Assembly: GCF_000472385.1 (NCBI RefSeq)
Contig: NZ_AWZU01000001.1
Span: forward strand, 413,372 to 477,371
Origin: Bradyrhizobium sp. ARR65
GTDB lineage: Bacteria; Pseudomonadota; Alphaproteobacteria; Rhizobiales; Xanthobacteraceae
DNA: 64,000 nt
Direction of reading: 5' to 3'
Part shown: piece after piece, positions 56,644 through 64,000 of the stretch
Position numbering within the stretch: position 1 is the stretch's first letter
How the letters are laid out: each line of letters starts with the position of its first letter
Made by a program: the position numbers and the translations under genes
The notes under the pieces: generated by a model
What the model was told of the DNA's origin: nothing
Database searches by the model: none
The model's input: only the letters and a program-made list of their open reading frames with translations

Positions 56644-58044
56644 CTATTGCCGGTAGATTCGTTGCATGATCTTGGCGTGATCGGCAAGCGAAGCCTCGAT
56701 GTCGTGCCTTACGAATTCGCCGCGGCGGATGATGTTGCGTCCGTTGATGAAGGAATAGTCCACCTTGAACGGTCCGCACATGATCATCGCGGCGAGCGGA
56801 TCGCGCTGGGTGCCGGAAAGGCCAAGCTGGTTGAGGCGGACCGCGATGAAATCGGCACTCATGCCGGGCGCGAGCTGGCCGATATCGTCGCGCCCGAGCA
56901 GCTTTGCGCCGCCGCGGGTCGCCATCTCCAGTGCCTCGCGTGCCGACAGCGCCTTCGGACTGCCGCCGAATCCACCGCGCCCGCCCGGCGCTTCCGACAG
57001 GTACCGGTGAGGTGCGATCCGCTGCAGCATTTGCGCGAGCCTCGCTTCGAGGAAGAGGTTGGAGGTGTCGTTGGAGGCGGAGCCGTCGACACCGAGCCCG
57101 CAGGTTACGCCGGCGTCGCGCATTTCCCGAATCTTGGCGATGCCCTGGCCGCAACGCATATTGGCGGAGGGACAGTGCACCATCCCGGTGCCGGTCTCGG
57201 CGAACTTTCGGATTTCGAAGCTGTCGAGAAAGATGGCGTGCGCAAACCAGACGTCCGGCCCGAGCCAGCCCACTGAGCTTGCGAATTCCACCGGCCGCAT
57301 GCCGTAGATGTCGCGACAATAGACTTCCTCGTCCAGGTCTTCGGCGAGATGCGCATGCAGATGCACGCCCTGATGGCGGCGCGCCAATTGCGCGGCTTCC
57401 TTCATCAGCCCGGGCGTGACCGAGAAGGGCGAGCAGGGAGCAAGCACGATTCGGCTCATGGCGTGTCGGCCTGGATCGTGAAAGGTGTGGATCAGCCGTT
57501 CGGCGTCCTTGAGAATATCCTCCTCCTTCTCGACGCAATTATCGGGCGGCAGCCCGCCCTGGCTCTGGCCGCGCGACATTGCCCCGCGCGCCGCGTGAAA
57601 GCGCAAGCCGATTTCTTGGGCGGCCCGGATGGTCGCGTCGAGCCGGACATTGTTGGGCTGGATATACAGATGGTCGGAACTCGTGGTGCAGCCCGATTGG
57701 ATCAGCTCCAACATGGCGATGCGCGCGCTGAAGTAGATCGCTTCGTCATCGAGCTCTGCCCAGATCGGGTACAGCGTGGTCAGCCAAACGAACAATTCGT
57801 CGTCCTGAACCATCACCCGCGTCAGGTTCTGGTACATATGATGATGGGTGTTGATCATGCCCGGCATCACCAGATGTCCCGCGAGATCGAGCACCTCATC
57901 CGCGGCAAGTCCGGACAGCTCGGCGTTGCTGCCGACCGCCTCGATGACATTGTCGCGGACGAACAAGGCGCCATCCTTGATCTCGCGCCGTGTATCGTCA
58001 AAGGTCGCGAGATAGTCGATGTTCTTCACGAGCAGCGTGGACAT
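56644..58044 (-). CDS. 8-oxoguanine/guanine-deaminase-like amidohydrolase
   Basis: 466 residues. Metal and substrate motifs of the COG0402 amidohydrolases: PGMINTHHHMYQN near 61-73, HLHAHLAED, FAHAIFLD, HCPSANMRCGQGIAKI and GLGVDGSASNDTSNLFLEARL (in parts). The pattern is that of 8-oxoguanine deaminase and related hydroxydechloroatrazine-hydrolase-like enzymes, which remove an amino group from a purine or triazine ring. It lies between the oxygenase and BMP-transporter genes in one leftward unit, pointing to a purine-type substrate. Confidence 0.85.
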   Translation of the reverse strand: MSTLLVKNIDYLATFDDTRREIKDGALFVRDNVIEAVGSNAELSGLAADEVLDLAGHLVMPGMINTHHHMYQNLTRVMVQDDELFVWLTTLYPIWAELDDEAIYFSARIAMLELIQSGCTTSSDHLYIQPNNVRLDATIRAAQEIGLRFHAARGAMSRGQSQGGLPPDNCVEKEEDILKDAERLIHTFHDPGRHAMSRIVLAPCSPFSVTPGLMKEAAQLARRHQGVHLHAHLAEDLDEEVYCRDIYGMRPVEFASSVGWLGPDVWFAHAIFLDSFEIRKFAETGTGMVHCPSANMRCGQGIAKIREMRDAGVTCGLGVDGSASNDTSNLFLEARLAQMLQRIAPHRYLSEAPGGRGGFGGSPKALSAREALEMATRGGAKLLGRDDIGQLAPGMSADFIAVRLNQLGLSGTQRDPLAAMIMCGPFKVDYSFINGRNIIRRGEFVRHDIEASLADHAKIMQRIYRQ

Positions 58045-58047
58045 GGA

Positions 58048-58983
58048 TCACCGCAGGTCACGATAATAGGGAATGCCAAGCGCGGCCGGCGCGGCCATCG
58101 CCTGCCGCATGCGATGCCAAGCAACGACCGGAACGACGATGAACGCGATGGTGCCGAGATAAGGCAGCATCGAGAGAATGGGCGCAGCGATTGGCCAATT
58201 GCGCGCCTGGCCGACGAAGCCGAGCGAGGTGATCACGCCGAACAGCAGTGCTGCGAGCACTGCATTGAGCGGTCGGTAGCCGGCGAAGATCACGAGCGCC
58301 ACCGCGATCCAGCCGCGGCCGGCGACGACGCCCTCGGACCACGACGGCACGAAGGCGAGCGTCAGATAGCCGCCGGCTCCGGCGGCCAGCGCCGCACCCA
58401 TCGTCACATACCAGAAGCGAATCTTCTGCACGGCGATGCCGGCGGCATCAGCCGCGGCGGGGTTTTCCCCGACGGCGCGCAGGTTCAGACCATGGCGGGT
58501 CCTGAACATCAGGAAATGAATGAGCAAAGGCAGGACGATATAGATCAGGTAAACCAGCACGTTCTGCGTGAACAGCACGGGGCCGAGCAGCGGGATCGAG
58601 CTCAGGTAAGGCAGCGGCAGCGCTACGAAGGTCGCGGGCGCCGGAATACCGGAATAGGCCTTGCCGACAGTGGCTGCAAAGCCCGTGCCCATCAGCGTCA
58701 GCGCCAACCCGCACAGCACCTGGTTGGCACGCAGCAAGACGGTGATCGCCGCGAAGACCATCCCGACCAGAAATCCAACACCGAGCGCCAGCAGGAAACC
58801 CGCAGTCGGACTTTTCGTCGTCACCACCGCGGCTATTCCTGTGATCGCACCTAGCGCCATCAGTCCTTCGACCCCGAGATTGACCACGCCGACGCGCTCG
58901 GCCAGTACCTCGCCAAGCGCCGCAAGCGCGAGCACGCCGCCGGCGAGAAGCGAGGTGTGCAGAATGCCCGTGACCAGGTCCAT
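58048..58983 (-). CDS. ABC transporter permease (nucleoside/BMP type)
   Basis: 311 residues, about eight to nine membrane helices, of the branched-chain/sugar-type permease family. The motif GVLALAALGEVLAERVGVVNLGVEGLMALGA (in parts) at the N-terminus is typical of the YufQ/NupC-class permease paired with BMP binding proteins. Three bases separate it from the deaminase gene. It forms the membrane channel with the next permease. Confidence 0.9.
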   Translation of the reverse strand: MDLVTGILHTSLLAGGVLALAALGEVLAERVGVVNLGVEGLMALGAITGIAAVVTTKSPTAGFLLALGVGFLVGMVFAAITVLLRANQVLCGLALTLMGTGFAATVGKAYSGIPAPATFVALPLPYLSSIPLLGPVLFTQNVLVYLIYIVLPLLIHFLMFRTRHGLNLRAVGENPAAADAAGIAVQKIRFWYVTMGAALAAGAGGYLTLAFVPSWSEGVVAGRGWIAVALVIFAGYRPLNAVLAALLFGVITSLGFVGQARNWPIAAPILSMLPYLGTIAFIVVPVVAWHRMRQAMAAPAALGIPYYRDLR

Positions 58984-58996
58984 CGGATGACTGCCT

Positions 58997-60046
58997 TCAG
59001 GCCGGTTGGCTGCGGGTGATCTTGAAATGCGCGAGCTCGTCGCCGATCGCAGTGAAGAACAGGATCAGTCCGGTGATGGCGAGTACGGTCGAGGTGTTGA
59101 CGCCCTGGGTCTGCAGGACGATGCCTGAGTTCAGGATGACGGCCATCAGGGCCGCGCCGGCGAGGACGCCGATACAGGAGCCGCGCGCGAGCACCGCCAC
59201 CATGATGCCGAGATAGCCGAAATTGTTGGAGATGCCGCCCTGCAGCCGATGCACGGTGCCGGCGACCTCGAGCATGCCGGCGATGCCGGCGATCGCGCCG
59301 GACAGTAGCATCACCACGATCAGATGCCTGCGGAACGGCATGCCGGCATATTTCGCGGCCTGTGCATTGGAGCCGGCGATCCGTACCTCGTAGCCCCAGT
59401 GCGTGAAGCTGAATGCGACGGCGAGGGTGACGGCGAGCAGCACGGCGATCGGGAAGCCCCAATGCACGAGGCCGAAAAACTCCGGCACATCATGTTTCAA
59501 CCGCGCCGTGGTCGCTAGCGCGTGGCCGCCAGGGTCGAGCCAGGGGCCGGTCGAGACATAATAAACGAGCAGTGTGGCGACGAAGTTGAGCAGCAGCGTG
59601 GTGATGAGCTCGCTGACATCGGCATAGGCGCGGGCCAGCGTCGGCACCATGATCCAGATCAGCCCGCCAAGCGCGCCGGCGACGAACATGGCCGGCAGCA
59701 TCACCACGCCGGGACCGGGAACGAACAGCGCGATGCCGGTCGCGGCGAAAGCGCCGGCGTAAAACTGTCCCTCCGCCCCGATGTTCCAGGCTCCGATCCG
59801 GAGCGCCACGGCGACTGAAAGGCCGGTGAGGATCAAGGGCGTCACCAGCAGCCCGACATCCTCGATGCCGAAGCCGGAGAAGGTCGATCGCAGCACCTGC
59901 TGGCCGAGCCTGATCGGCTGGGCACCAGCGGCGGCGAGCAGAAGTCCGGCGGTCACAAGTGCTAGCACGATCGCAACGGCACGCGCCGCGATCGCAGCGG
60001 AAGGCGATGCCGACGGGAACCTTTGTACGCGCAGCGCCATTCTCAA
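58997..60046 (-). CDS. ABC transporter permease (nucleoside/BMP type)
   Basis: 349 residues with about ten helices. It contains the partner-permease hallmarks (VALRIGAWNIGAEGQFYAGA, PTLARAYADVSELITTLLLN, LSGAIAGIAGMLEVAGTVHRL in parts). Its start overlaps the stop of the ATPase gene by four bases. Together with the other permease it makes a heterodimeric channel. Confidence 0.9.
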   Translation of the reverse strand: MRMALRVQRFPSASPSAAIAARAVAIVLALVTAGLLLAAAGAQPIRLGQQVLRSTFSGFGIEDVGLLVTPLILTGLSVAVALRIGAWNIGAEGQFYAGAFAATGIALFVPGPGVVMLPAMFVAGALGGLIWIMVPTLARAYADVSELITTLLLNFVATLLVYYVSTGPWLDPGGHALATTARLKHDVPEFFGLVHWGFPIAVLLAVTLAVAFSFTHWGYEVRIAGSNAQAAKYAGMPFRRHLIVVMLLSGAIAGIAGMLEVAGTVHRLQGGISNNFGYLGIMVAVLARGSCIGVLAGAALMAVILNSGIVLQTQGVNTSTVLAITGLILFFTAIGDELAHFKITRSQPA

Positions 60047-61635
60047 TGCACCATCGCACCCATGCGGGACGGAGCTGCCGTGCCTTGGCCGCCCATCATG
60101 AGCCCGATCTGCTCGATATCGGCGCTCGCGGTATCCATGACGCCCATGACCTCGCCATGGAACATCACCGCGATGCGGTCCGACAGGTTGAGAAGCTCTT
60201 CGAGCTCTTCGGAGATCACCACAATTCCGACGCCGGCATCGCGCAGCTCGACGAAATAGCGCATCATGGTGTTGATCGCCCCGACATCGAGCCCGCGGCT
60301 GGGATAGGCCGCGACCAATAGCTTGCTGGCGATCCGCATCTCGCGCCTCGCCACAAACCGCTGTTGGTTGCCGCCGGAGAGGTTGCGAACCGGCATCGCG
60401 AAGTTCGGCACCCGCACCGAGGCCGCGTGGGCAATGGTTCGCGCCAGTGCTAGCGCAGCGCGCGGCCGATACCAGGGTCCGATGGAAATGGACGCCCGAT
60501 CATACTCGCGGATTACGGCATTGTCGGTGATGCTGAGCGCCGGTGCGAGTCCACTGCGCAGCCGGTCTTCGGGAATGTGGCCGACACCGAATTTGGCGAA
60601 ATCGGCCGGGCCTGCCGCGGAAAAATCCTGCCCGCCGAGCATCAATTGCCCCGCGGCGATGCTGCGCATGCCGGTCAGCGTCTCGCTGAGCTCTTTTTGT
60701 CCATTGCCCGCGACACCGGCGATGCCGAGGATCTCTCCAGGTGCGACCTCCAGCGAAATCCGGTTCAGGACGGTGTGACCACGATCATCGTGGACGGTCA
60801 CGTCACGCAGCCTGACGACCGGTTCGCCGGATTGTGCGACCGGCTTCGTTCCGCACGCGCGAAGATCGTCGAGCACGATTTCATGCCCGACCATCAGCTT
60901 TGCGAGCATCTTTTCGTTGCAGGTGCTGGTCTTTTCCGTGGCCACTCGGCGCCCGCCGCGCAGCACCGTGATCCGGTCCGAGATTTCCAGGACCTCGTCT
61001 AGCTTGTGGCTGATGAAGATCACGGCGTTGCCGCCGGCGACGAACTGCTTCAACGCCCTGAACAGCTCGCGCGCTTCCGAGGGCGTCAGTACCGCGGTCG
61101 GCTCGTCCAGAATGAGGACCCGTGCATGCCGGGCGAGCACGCGGAGGATCTCGACCCGCTGCTGCTCGCCCGTCGACAACTCGTCAACGCGCGCATCGGG
61201 CCGGACGGCAAGGTTGAGCGAGGCGGACAATTCCGCCGTGCGCGCCTCCAACGCCTGAGGACTTATGATCCGCGGCGTCTCCGACCAGCCGAGATGGATG
61301 TTTTCCGCCACCGTGAAGGCGCGGACCAGCTTGAAATGCTGGTGCACCATGCCGATCCCCGCCGCGATCGCCTCGATCGGCGAGGCAAAGGTCTTGAGGT
61401 ATCCGTCGATAATGATCTCACCGGCATCAGGCTGATAGATGCCGGTGAGAATGTTCATCAATGTGGATTTCCCGGCGCCGTTCTCGCCGAGCAGGGCGTG
61501 GATCTCGCCGGGCCTCACTTCGAGGTCCACATCCTGGTTGGCAACGACACCGGGAAAATATTTGGCGATGCCCTTCAACTGCACGAGCGGCGGCGTGCCG
61601 GGGGCAGGCCCGGTGCGCTCGGTGGCATTGGGCAT
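60043..61635 (-). CDS. ABC transporter ATPase with two nucleotide-binding domains (nucleoside/BMP type)
   Basis: 530 residues from ATG (AAAGG upstream); an ATG nine bases earlier is possible. Domain 1 has a full Walker A (GENGAGKST), ABC signature (LSTGEQQRVE) and Walker B (VLILDEPTAVL). Domain 2 has a degenerate P-loop (GVAGNGQKE) and signature LSGGNQQRF, the standard asymmetry of sugar/nucleoside-type ATPases. It powers the importer formed by the two permeases. It lies 31 bases after the binding-protein gene. Confidence 0.93.
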   Translation of the reverse strand: MPNATERTGPAPGTPPLVQLKGIAKYFPGVVANQDVDLEVRPGEIHALLGENGAGKSTLMNILTGIYQPDAGEIIIDGYLKTFASPIEAIAAGIGMVHQHFKLVRAFTVAENIHLGWSETPRIISPQALEARTAELSASLNLAVRPDARVDELSTGEQQRVEILRVLARHARVLILDEPTAVLTPSEARELFRALKQFVAGGNAVIFISHKLDEVLEISDRITVLRGGRRVATEKTSTCNEKMLAKLMVGHEIVLDDLRACGTKPVAQSGEPVVRLRDVTVHDDRGHTVLNRISLEVAPGEILGIAGVAGNGQKELSETLTGMRSIAAGQLMLGGQDFSAAGPADFAKFGVGHIPEDRLRSGLAPALSITDNAVIREYDRASISIGPWYRPRAALALARTIAHAASVRVPNFAMPVRNLSGGNQQRFVARREMRIASKLLVAAYPSRGLDVGAINTMMRYFVELRDAGVGIVVISEELEELLNLSDRIAVMFHGEVMGVMDTASADIEQIGLMMGGQGTAAPSRMGAMVH

Positions 61636-61666
61636 CGCGACCATCCTTTGGGCGGCTCGCTTGGCG

Positions 61667-62779
61667 TCAGAGTCCCGAAATGCCGGCGATCGGCCAGTCC
61701 CAGTTATAGAGCTCCTGCTCACTCATATGATGGCCGGCGGCGACCTTCACGTTGCCCTTGCCGTCCTTGATTTCGCCGACGAAGGGCGACCAGCCGCCAA
61801 GGATCTTCTCGCGCACCGCGTCGGCCTGCTTGCGCACCTCCTCCGGCACGCTCTCGCCCCAGGCATCGCGGTCGATACCGCCGCCCATGGGCAGGATAGT
61901 GGTCGATGGCGTCCAGGTCCCTTCCAGCCGCTTCTTCACCTGGTCGACGTAATAGGCTTTGAAATCGACGATGATCGAGCTGATATAGGCCTTCGGTCCA
62001 TAACGGCGGATGTCGGTGTTCCACATCACTGCCTTGGCGCCGCGCTTCTCGGCGACCTGCAGATATCCCGCCTCATCCATGATGCCGAACAGGAGATCGC
62101 AGCCATTGTCGAGCAGCGCTGTGCCCGCTTGCGTGGCGGCCTGCGGATCGAACCAGGAGTTGATGGTGATCACCTGCATGGTGGCGTTGGGATTGACCGA
62201 ACGTGCACCCATCAAGAAGGCGTTCGTGCCCGAAAACACTGAGGGGACAGGGAAGGAGGCGACGTAGCCGAGCTTGCCGCTCTTGCTCATCAGCCCGGCC
62301 GCAACGCCGGTGACATAAGTCGGATACCAATGCGCCACGTAATAGGTGCCGAGATTGTCGAGCGGATTGCGACCGTCGCATTCGAAGAAGGCGACCTTCG
62401 GCGAGCGCTTGGCGACGTCATAGAGAAAATCACCATAGTTCGAGGTTGCAAACACCATGCAAGCGTTTTCGGAAACGAACTGGCGGAACGTCCGCGTCGC
62501 ATCGGCGGAATAGGGAATGCTCTCGACGAACAGCGTCTTCAGTTTCGGGAACGCCGCTTTCACCGCCTTCATTCCCTGATCGTGACTCCAGGTCCATCCT
62601 TCGTCGGTGACCGGACCGGTGTGGCCGAAGGCAATGACGGCATCCTGTTCGGCAACCGCGGGCAGGGGCGTTGCGGCGCGCGCCGGATGGATCAAGCCGG
62701 AGGGCAGCAGAAGCGAGGAGCCGGCGGCGGCGCCGAGATTCAGGAAGCGCCGGCGCGACAGATGGCGAAGATCTGACAT
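61667..62779 (-). CDS. BMP-family substrate-binding protein of ABC importer
   Basis: 370 residues from the ATG at 62779, which gives a twin-arginine signal (SRRRFLNLGAAAGSS) and mature protein after ARA. BMP-family segments are clear: AFGHTGPVTDEGWTWSHDQG, VFATSNYGDFLYDVAKRSP, GYVASFPVPSVFSGTNAFLMGA and WNTDIRRYGPKAYISS. These proteins bind nucleosides, purines or similar aromatic heterocycles. A longer in-frame start upstream is rejected since it adds residues before the signal. Confidence 0.92.
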   Translation of the reverse strand: MSDLRHLSRRRFLNLGAAAGSSLLLPSGLIHPARAATPLPAVAEQDAVIAFGHTGPVTDEGWTWSHDQGMKAVKAAFPKLKTLFVESIPYSADATRTFRQFVSENACMVFATSNYGDFLYDVAKRSPKVAFFECDGRNPLDNLGTYYVAHWYPTYVTGVAAGLMSKSGKLGYVASFPVPSVFSGTNAFLMGARSVNPNATMQVITINSWFDPQAATQAGTALLDNGCDLLFGIMDEAGYLQVAEKRGAKAVMWNTDIRRYGPKAYISSIIVDFKAYYVDQVKKRLEGTWTPSTTILPMGGGIDRDAWGESVPEEVRKQADAVREKILGGWSPFVGEIKDGKGNVKVAAGHHMSEQELYNWDWPIAGISGL

Positions 62780-63176
62780 GTTTGAGCAAAGCCTCGTGTT
62801 GGAGCCCACGTTCTGGGTTCGGATGGCTGCCGCGGCGAACCCTGAAACGTTTCCGCGCAACACCGCTCGTCGACCCACTGGTCGGCGCCCGGCCGCTGAA
62901 ATCGTCTAGCAAGGTCCGTGCCGCAGCTCGCACGCCGGCGGCATCTCCGGCCCATCCCGCCCGCACGCGCTTGAGCGAGCCTGTCCGCTGCTCGCTGTTC
63001 CGCATAGGCGTTTTTTTTCGATCGCGGTGATCTCTGAAGCGCAACACCGTCTGGCAATGATGCCTTAAAAAACAAGCAGATCGCTGACTGGCTGCTCAAA
63101 CGGTGAGCATGGACGATTTTTTCGCTTGCTCCGATCCGGATGCGACCGAATAAATTGAAATCATGAGGGCGGACGC
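62780..63176. promoter_or_regulatory. divergent promoter region of the purine/oxygenase cluster
   Basis: 397 bases between the leftward importer operon and the rightward acylphosphatase-like gene. No gene is convincing. It must hold promoters for both units; no dedicated regulator gene is seen in the cluster, and I cannot define an operator. Confidence 0.45.
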
Positions 63177-63416
63177 ATGCAGGGAGCAACCATCATCGTT
63201 TTCCGCGGTCGATTCGATCCCGAGAGCTTTATCGAGTTTGTCCAGCATCGCGCGCGGAGGCTGCAGCTCGATGTGGTGGTGGAGAGAACCGGCGCGGACC
63301 GCATCGACGTCGCGGTATCGGGACCGCGCGATCTGGTGGACGCTTTCGAGATGGCCTGCAGTCTCGGGCCCATTGACTGCTTGGTGCGAGAGGTCGAGCG
63401 CAGCAGTGCGGCATGA
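63177..63416 (+). CDS. acylphosphatase-like small protein lacking catalytic residues
   Basis: 79 residues. The alpha/beta layout follows acylphosphatase (TIIVFRGRF, FIEFVQHRARRLQLDVVVE, IDVAVSGPRDLVDAFEMACSLGP, CLVREVER in pieces). The phosphate-binding loop QGVGFR is replaced by GRFDPESF and the catalytic Asn is not evident, so enzymatic activity is doubtful. It precedes the Rieske gene by 48 bases and is probably co-transcribed. It may be a structural or accessory component. Confidence 0.6.
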   Translation: MQGATIIVFRGRFDPESFIEFVQHRARRLQLDVVVERTGADRIDVAVSGPRDLVDAFEMACSLGPIDCLVREVERSSAA

Positions 63417-63464
63417 GTCCTGCAGGATTCGGCAACGTCACGTAGCCCGGATGGAGATGAGCTG

Positions 63465-64000
63465 ATGCAATCTGCGTGGTATCCGATCGCGCTTGCCGAG
63501 GGGCTGGAGCGCGGCACTTCAGTCGGAACGAGATTGTTTGGCCGCGAACTCGTGGTCTGGCGCGACGCGGCCGGCTCGTCGCATGTGTGGGAGGATCGCT
63601 GTCCCCATCGCGGGATGCGCCTGAGTTTTGGCTTCGTGCGCGACAATCACATCGCCTGCCTCTATCACGGTTGGCAGTACGACGCCTCCGCACGATGCCG
63701 TTACATCCCGGCCCATCCTGATCTGGCTGTGCCGAACTCGATCCGGGTCGCGACTTACGCGTCGCTCGAACGGCTGGGGTTCGTCTGGGCGTATGGCGAG
63801 CTCGATCGCGCCGATCCGGAGCCGCTTCAGTTCGCGGAGCGAACCGTGACGCCGGTGCGCAGCCTTTATGTCGAGGCGACAACAGCAAAGGTCCTCGATG
63901 CGCTTGCTTCGACGATCGATCGGGCGGTCGATAATGCTGCCAGCGGAACACAATGCTCACGGACGGCCTCGCTGGTCTCGCTTGCGATCAGCGGCGACGA
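63465..64000 (+). CDS. Rieske [2Fe-2S]-domain protein (3' partial)
   Basis: At least 178 residues, running off the window. Residues 1-111 are a complete Rieske domain: W5 start typical of oxygenases (SAWYPIAL), first ligands C46/H48 in EDRCPHRG, second C65/H68 in CLYHGWQYD, ending LERLGFVWAYG. The following residues (FAERTVTPVRSLYVEATTAKV) do not show the iron-site motif expected of a normal oxygenase, so the rest may be a reductase or another domain. It could supply electrons to the Rieske-less oxygenase encoded 7 kb to the left. Confidence 0.82.
   Translation, partial: MQSAWYPIALAEGLERGTSVGTRLFGRELVVWRDAAGSSHVWEDRCPHRGMRLSFGFVRDNHIACLYHGWQYDASARCRYIPAHPDLAVPNSIRVATYASLERLGFVWAYGELDRADPEPLQFAERTVTPVRSLYVEATTAKVLDALASTIDRAVDNAASGTQCSRTASLVSLAISGD

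Noticed and set aside
57349..58854. 501-codon plus-strand open frame
   Set aside because: Antisense to the deaminase and permease genes; His/Arg/Gln-rich composition without a fold.

Overview
The window reads as chromosome of a GC-rich alphaproteobacterium close to Bradyrhizobium. The evidence is the gene order cbbR-(divergent)-cbbF-P-T-A-L-S-X-E with a red-type (form IC) RuBisCO, the Exo-type exopolysaccharide genes, and Rhizobiales-type palindromic elements ('gagcatgatccgga ... ttttccgaaaag ... tcatgctc') in the cbb operon. No rRNA, tRNA, CRISPR array, integrase or transposase was recognised.

Region 1 (1-23.4 kb) is an exopolysaccharide synthesis and export locus in several transcription units. 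It holds a left-edge partial beta-propeller protein, a UDP-galactopyranose-mutase-like flavoprotein, galE, exoY (priming sugar-phosphate transferase), exoP (chain-length/BY-kinase type), a Wza-like outer-membrane lipoprotein, a Wzy-like polytopic protein, several GT4 and GT2 glycosyltransferases (one a GT4-GT2 fusion), a large HAD-type protein, an FkbM methyltransferase, a class I methyltransferase, and a secreted GH16 glycanase. No Wzx flippase is visible; it may lie to the left.

Region 2 (23.5-28.7 kb) is a patchwork. It has small hypotheticals, a DUF2249 gene followed by a truncated, frameshifted DUF59 remnant, a hybrid sensor kinase that ends where the remnant stops, a 0.9-kb gene-poor stretch with a DUF1127-like relic, and a DUF3124 protein.

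Region 3 (28.7-38.8 kb) is the Calvin-cycle operon with its LysR regulator CbbR: FBPase, phosphoribulokinase, transketolase, aldolase, RuBisCO large and small subunits, RuBisCO activase CbbX and ribulose-phosphate epimerase.

Region 4 (38.9-55.7 kb) is a long co-directional block for an envelope system. It contains a secreted trypsin-like protease, five proteins with TonB-C-like ends (two are true TonB-like, one carries an STN domain), an ECF sigma factor with a FecR-like regulator, a TpsB/FhaC-type barrel, a DUF2341-LamG-ExbB fusion, ExbD, a putative porin, a periplasmic coiled-coil protein, a parvulin-like PPIase, a YbjN-like protein and a lytic transglycosylase. No 22-strand TonB-dependent receptor and no TpsA exoprotein accompany it. 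This is the strongest candidate for an uncharacterised system.

Region 5 (55.7-64 kb) is a divergent catabolic cluster. Leftward lie a BMP-family ABC importer (binding protein, ATPase, two permeases), an 8-oxoguanine/guanine-deaminase-like amidohydrolase, and a Rieske-oxygenase catalytic domain with no Rieske domain. Rightward lie an acylphosphatase-like protein and a protein beginning with a Rieske [2Fe-2S] domain that is cut by the window edge. The layout suggests purine (perhaps N-methylpurine) uptake and oxidation by a split Rieske oxygenase.
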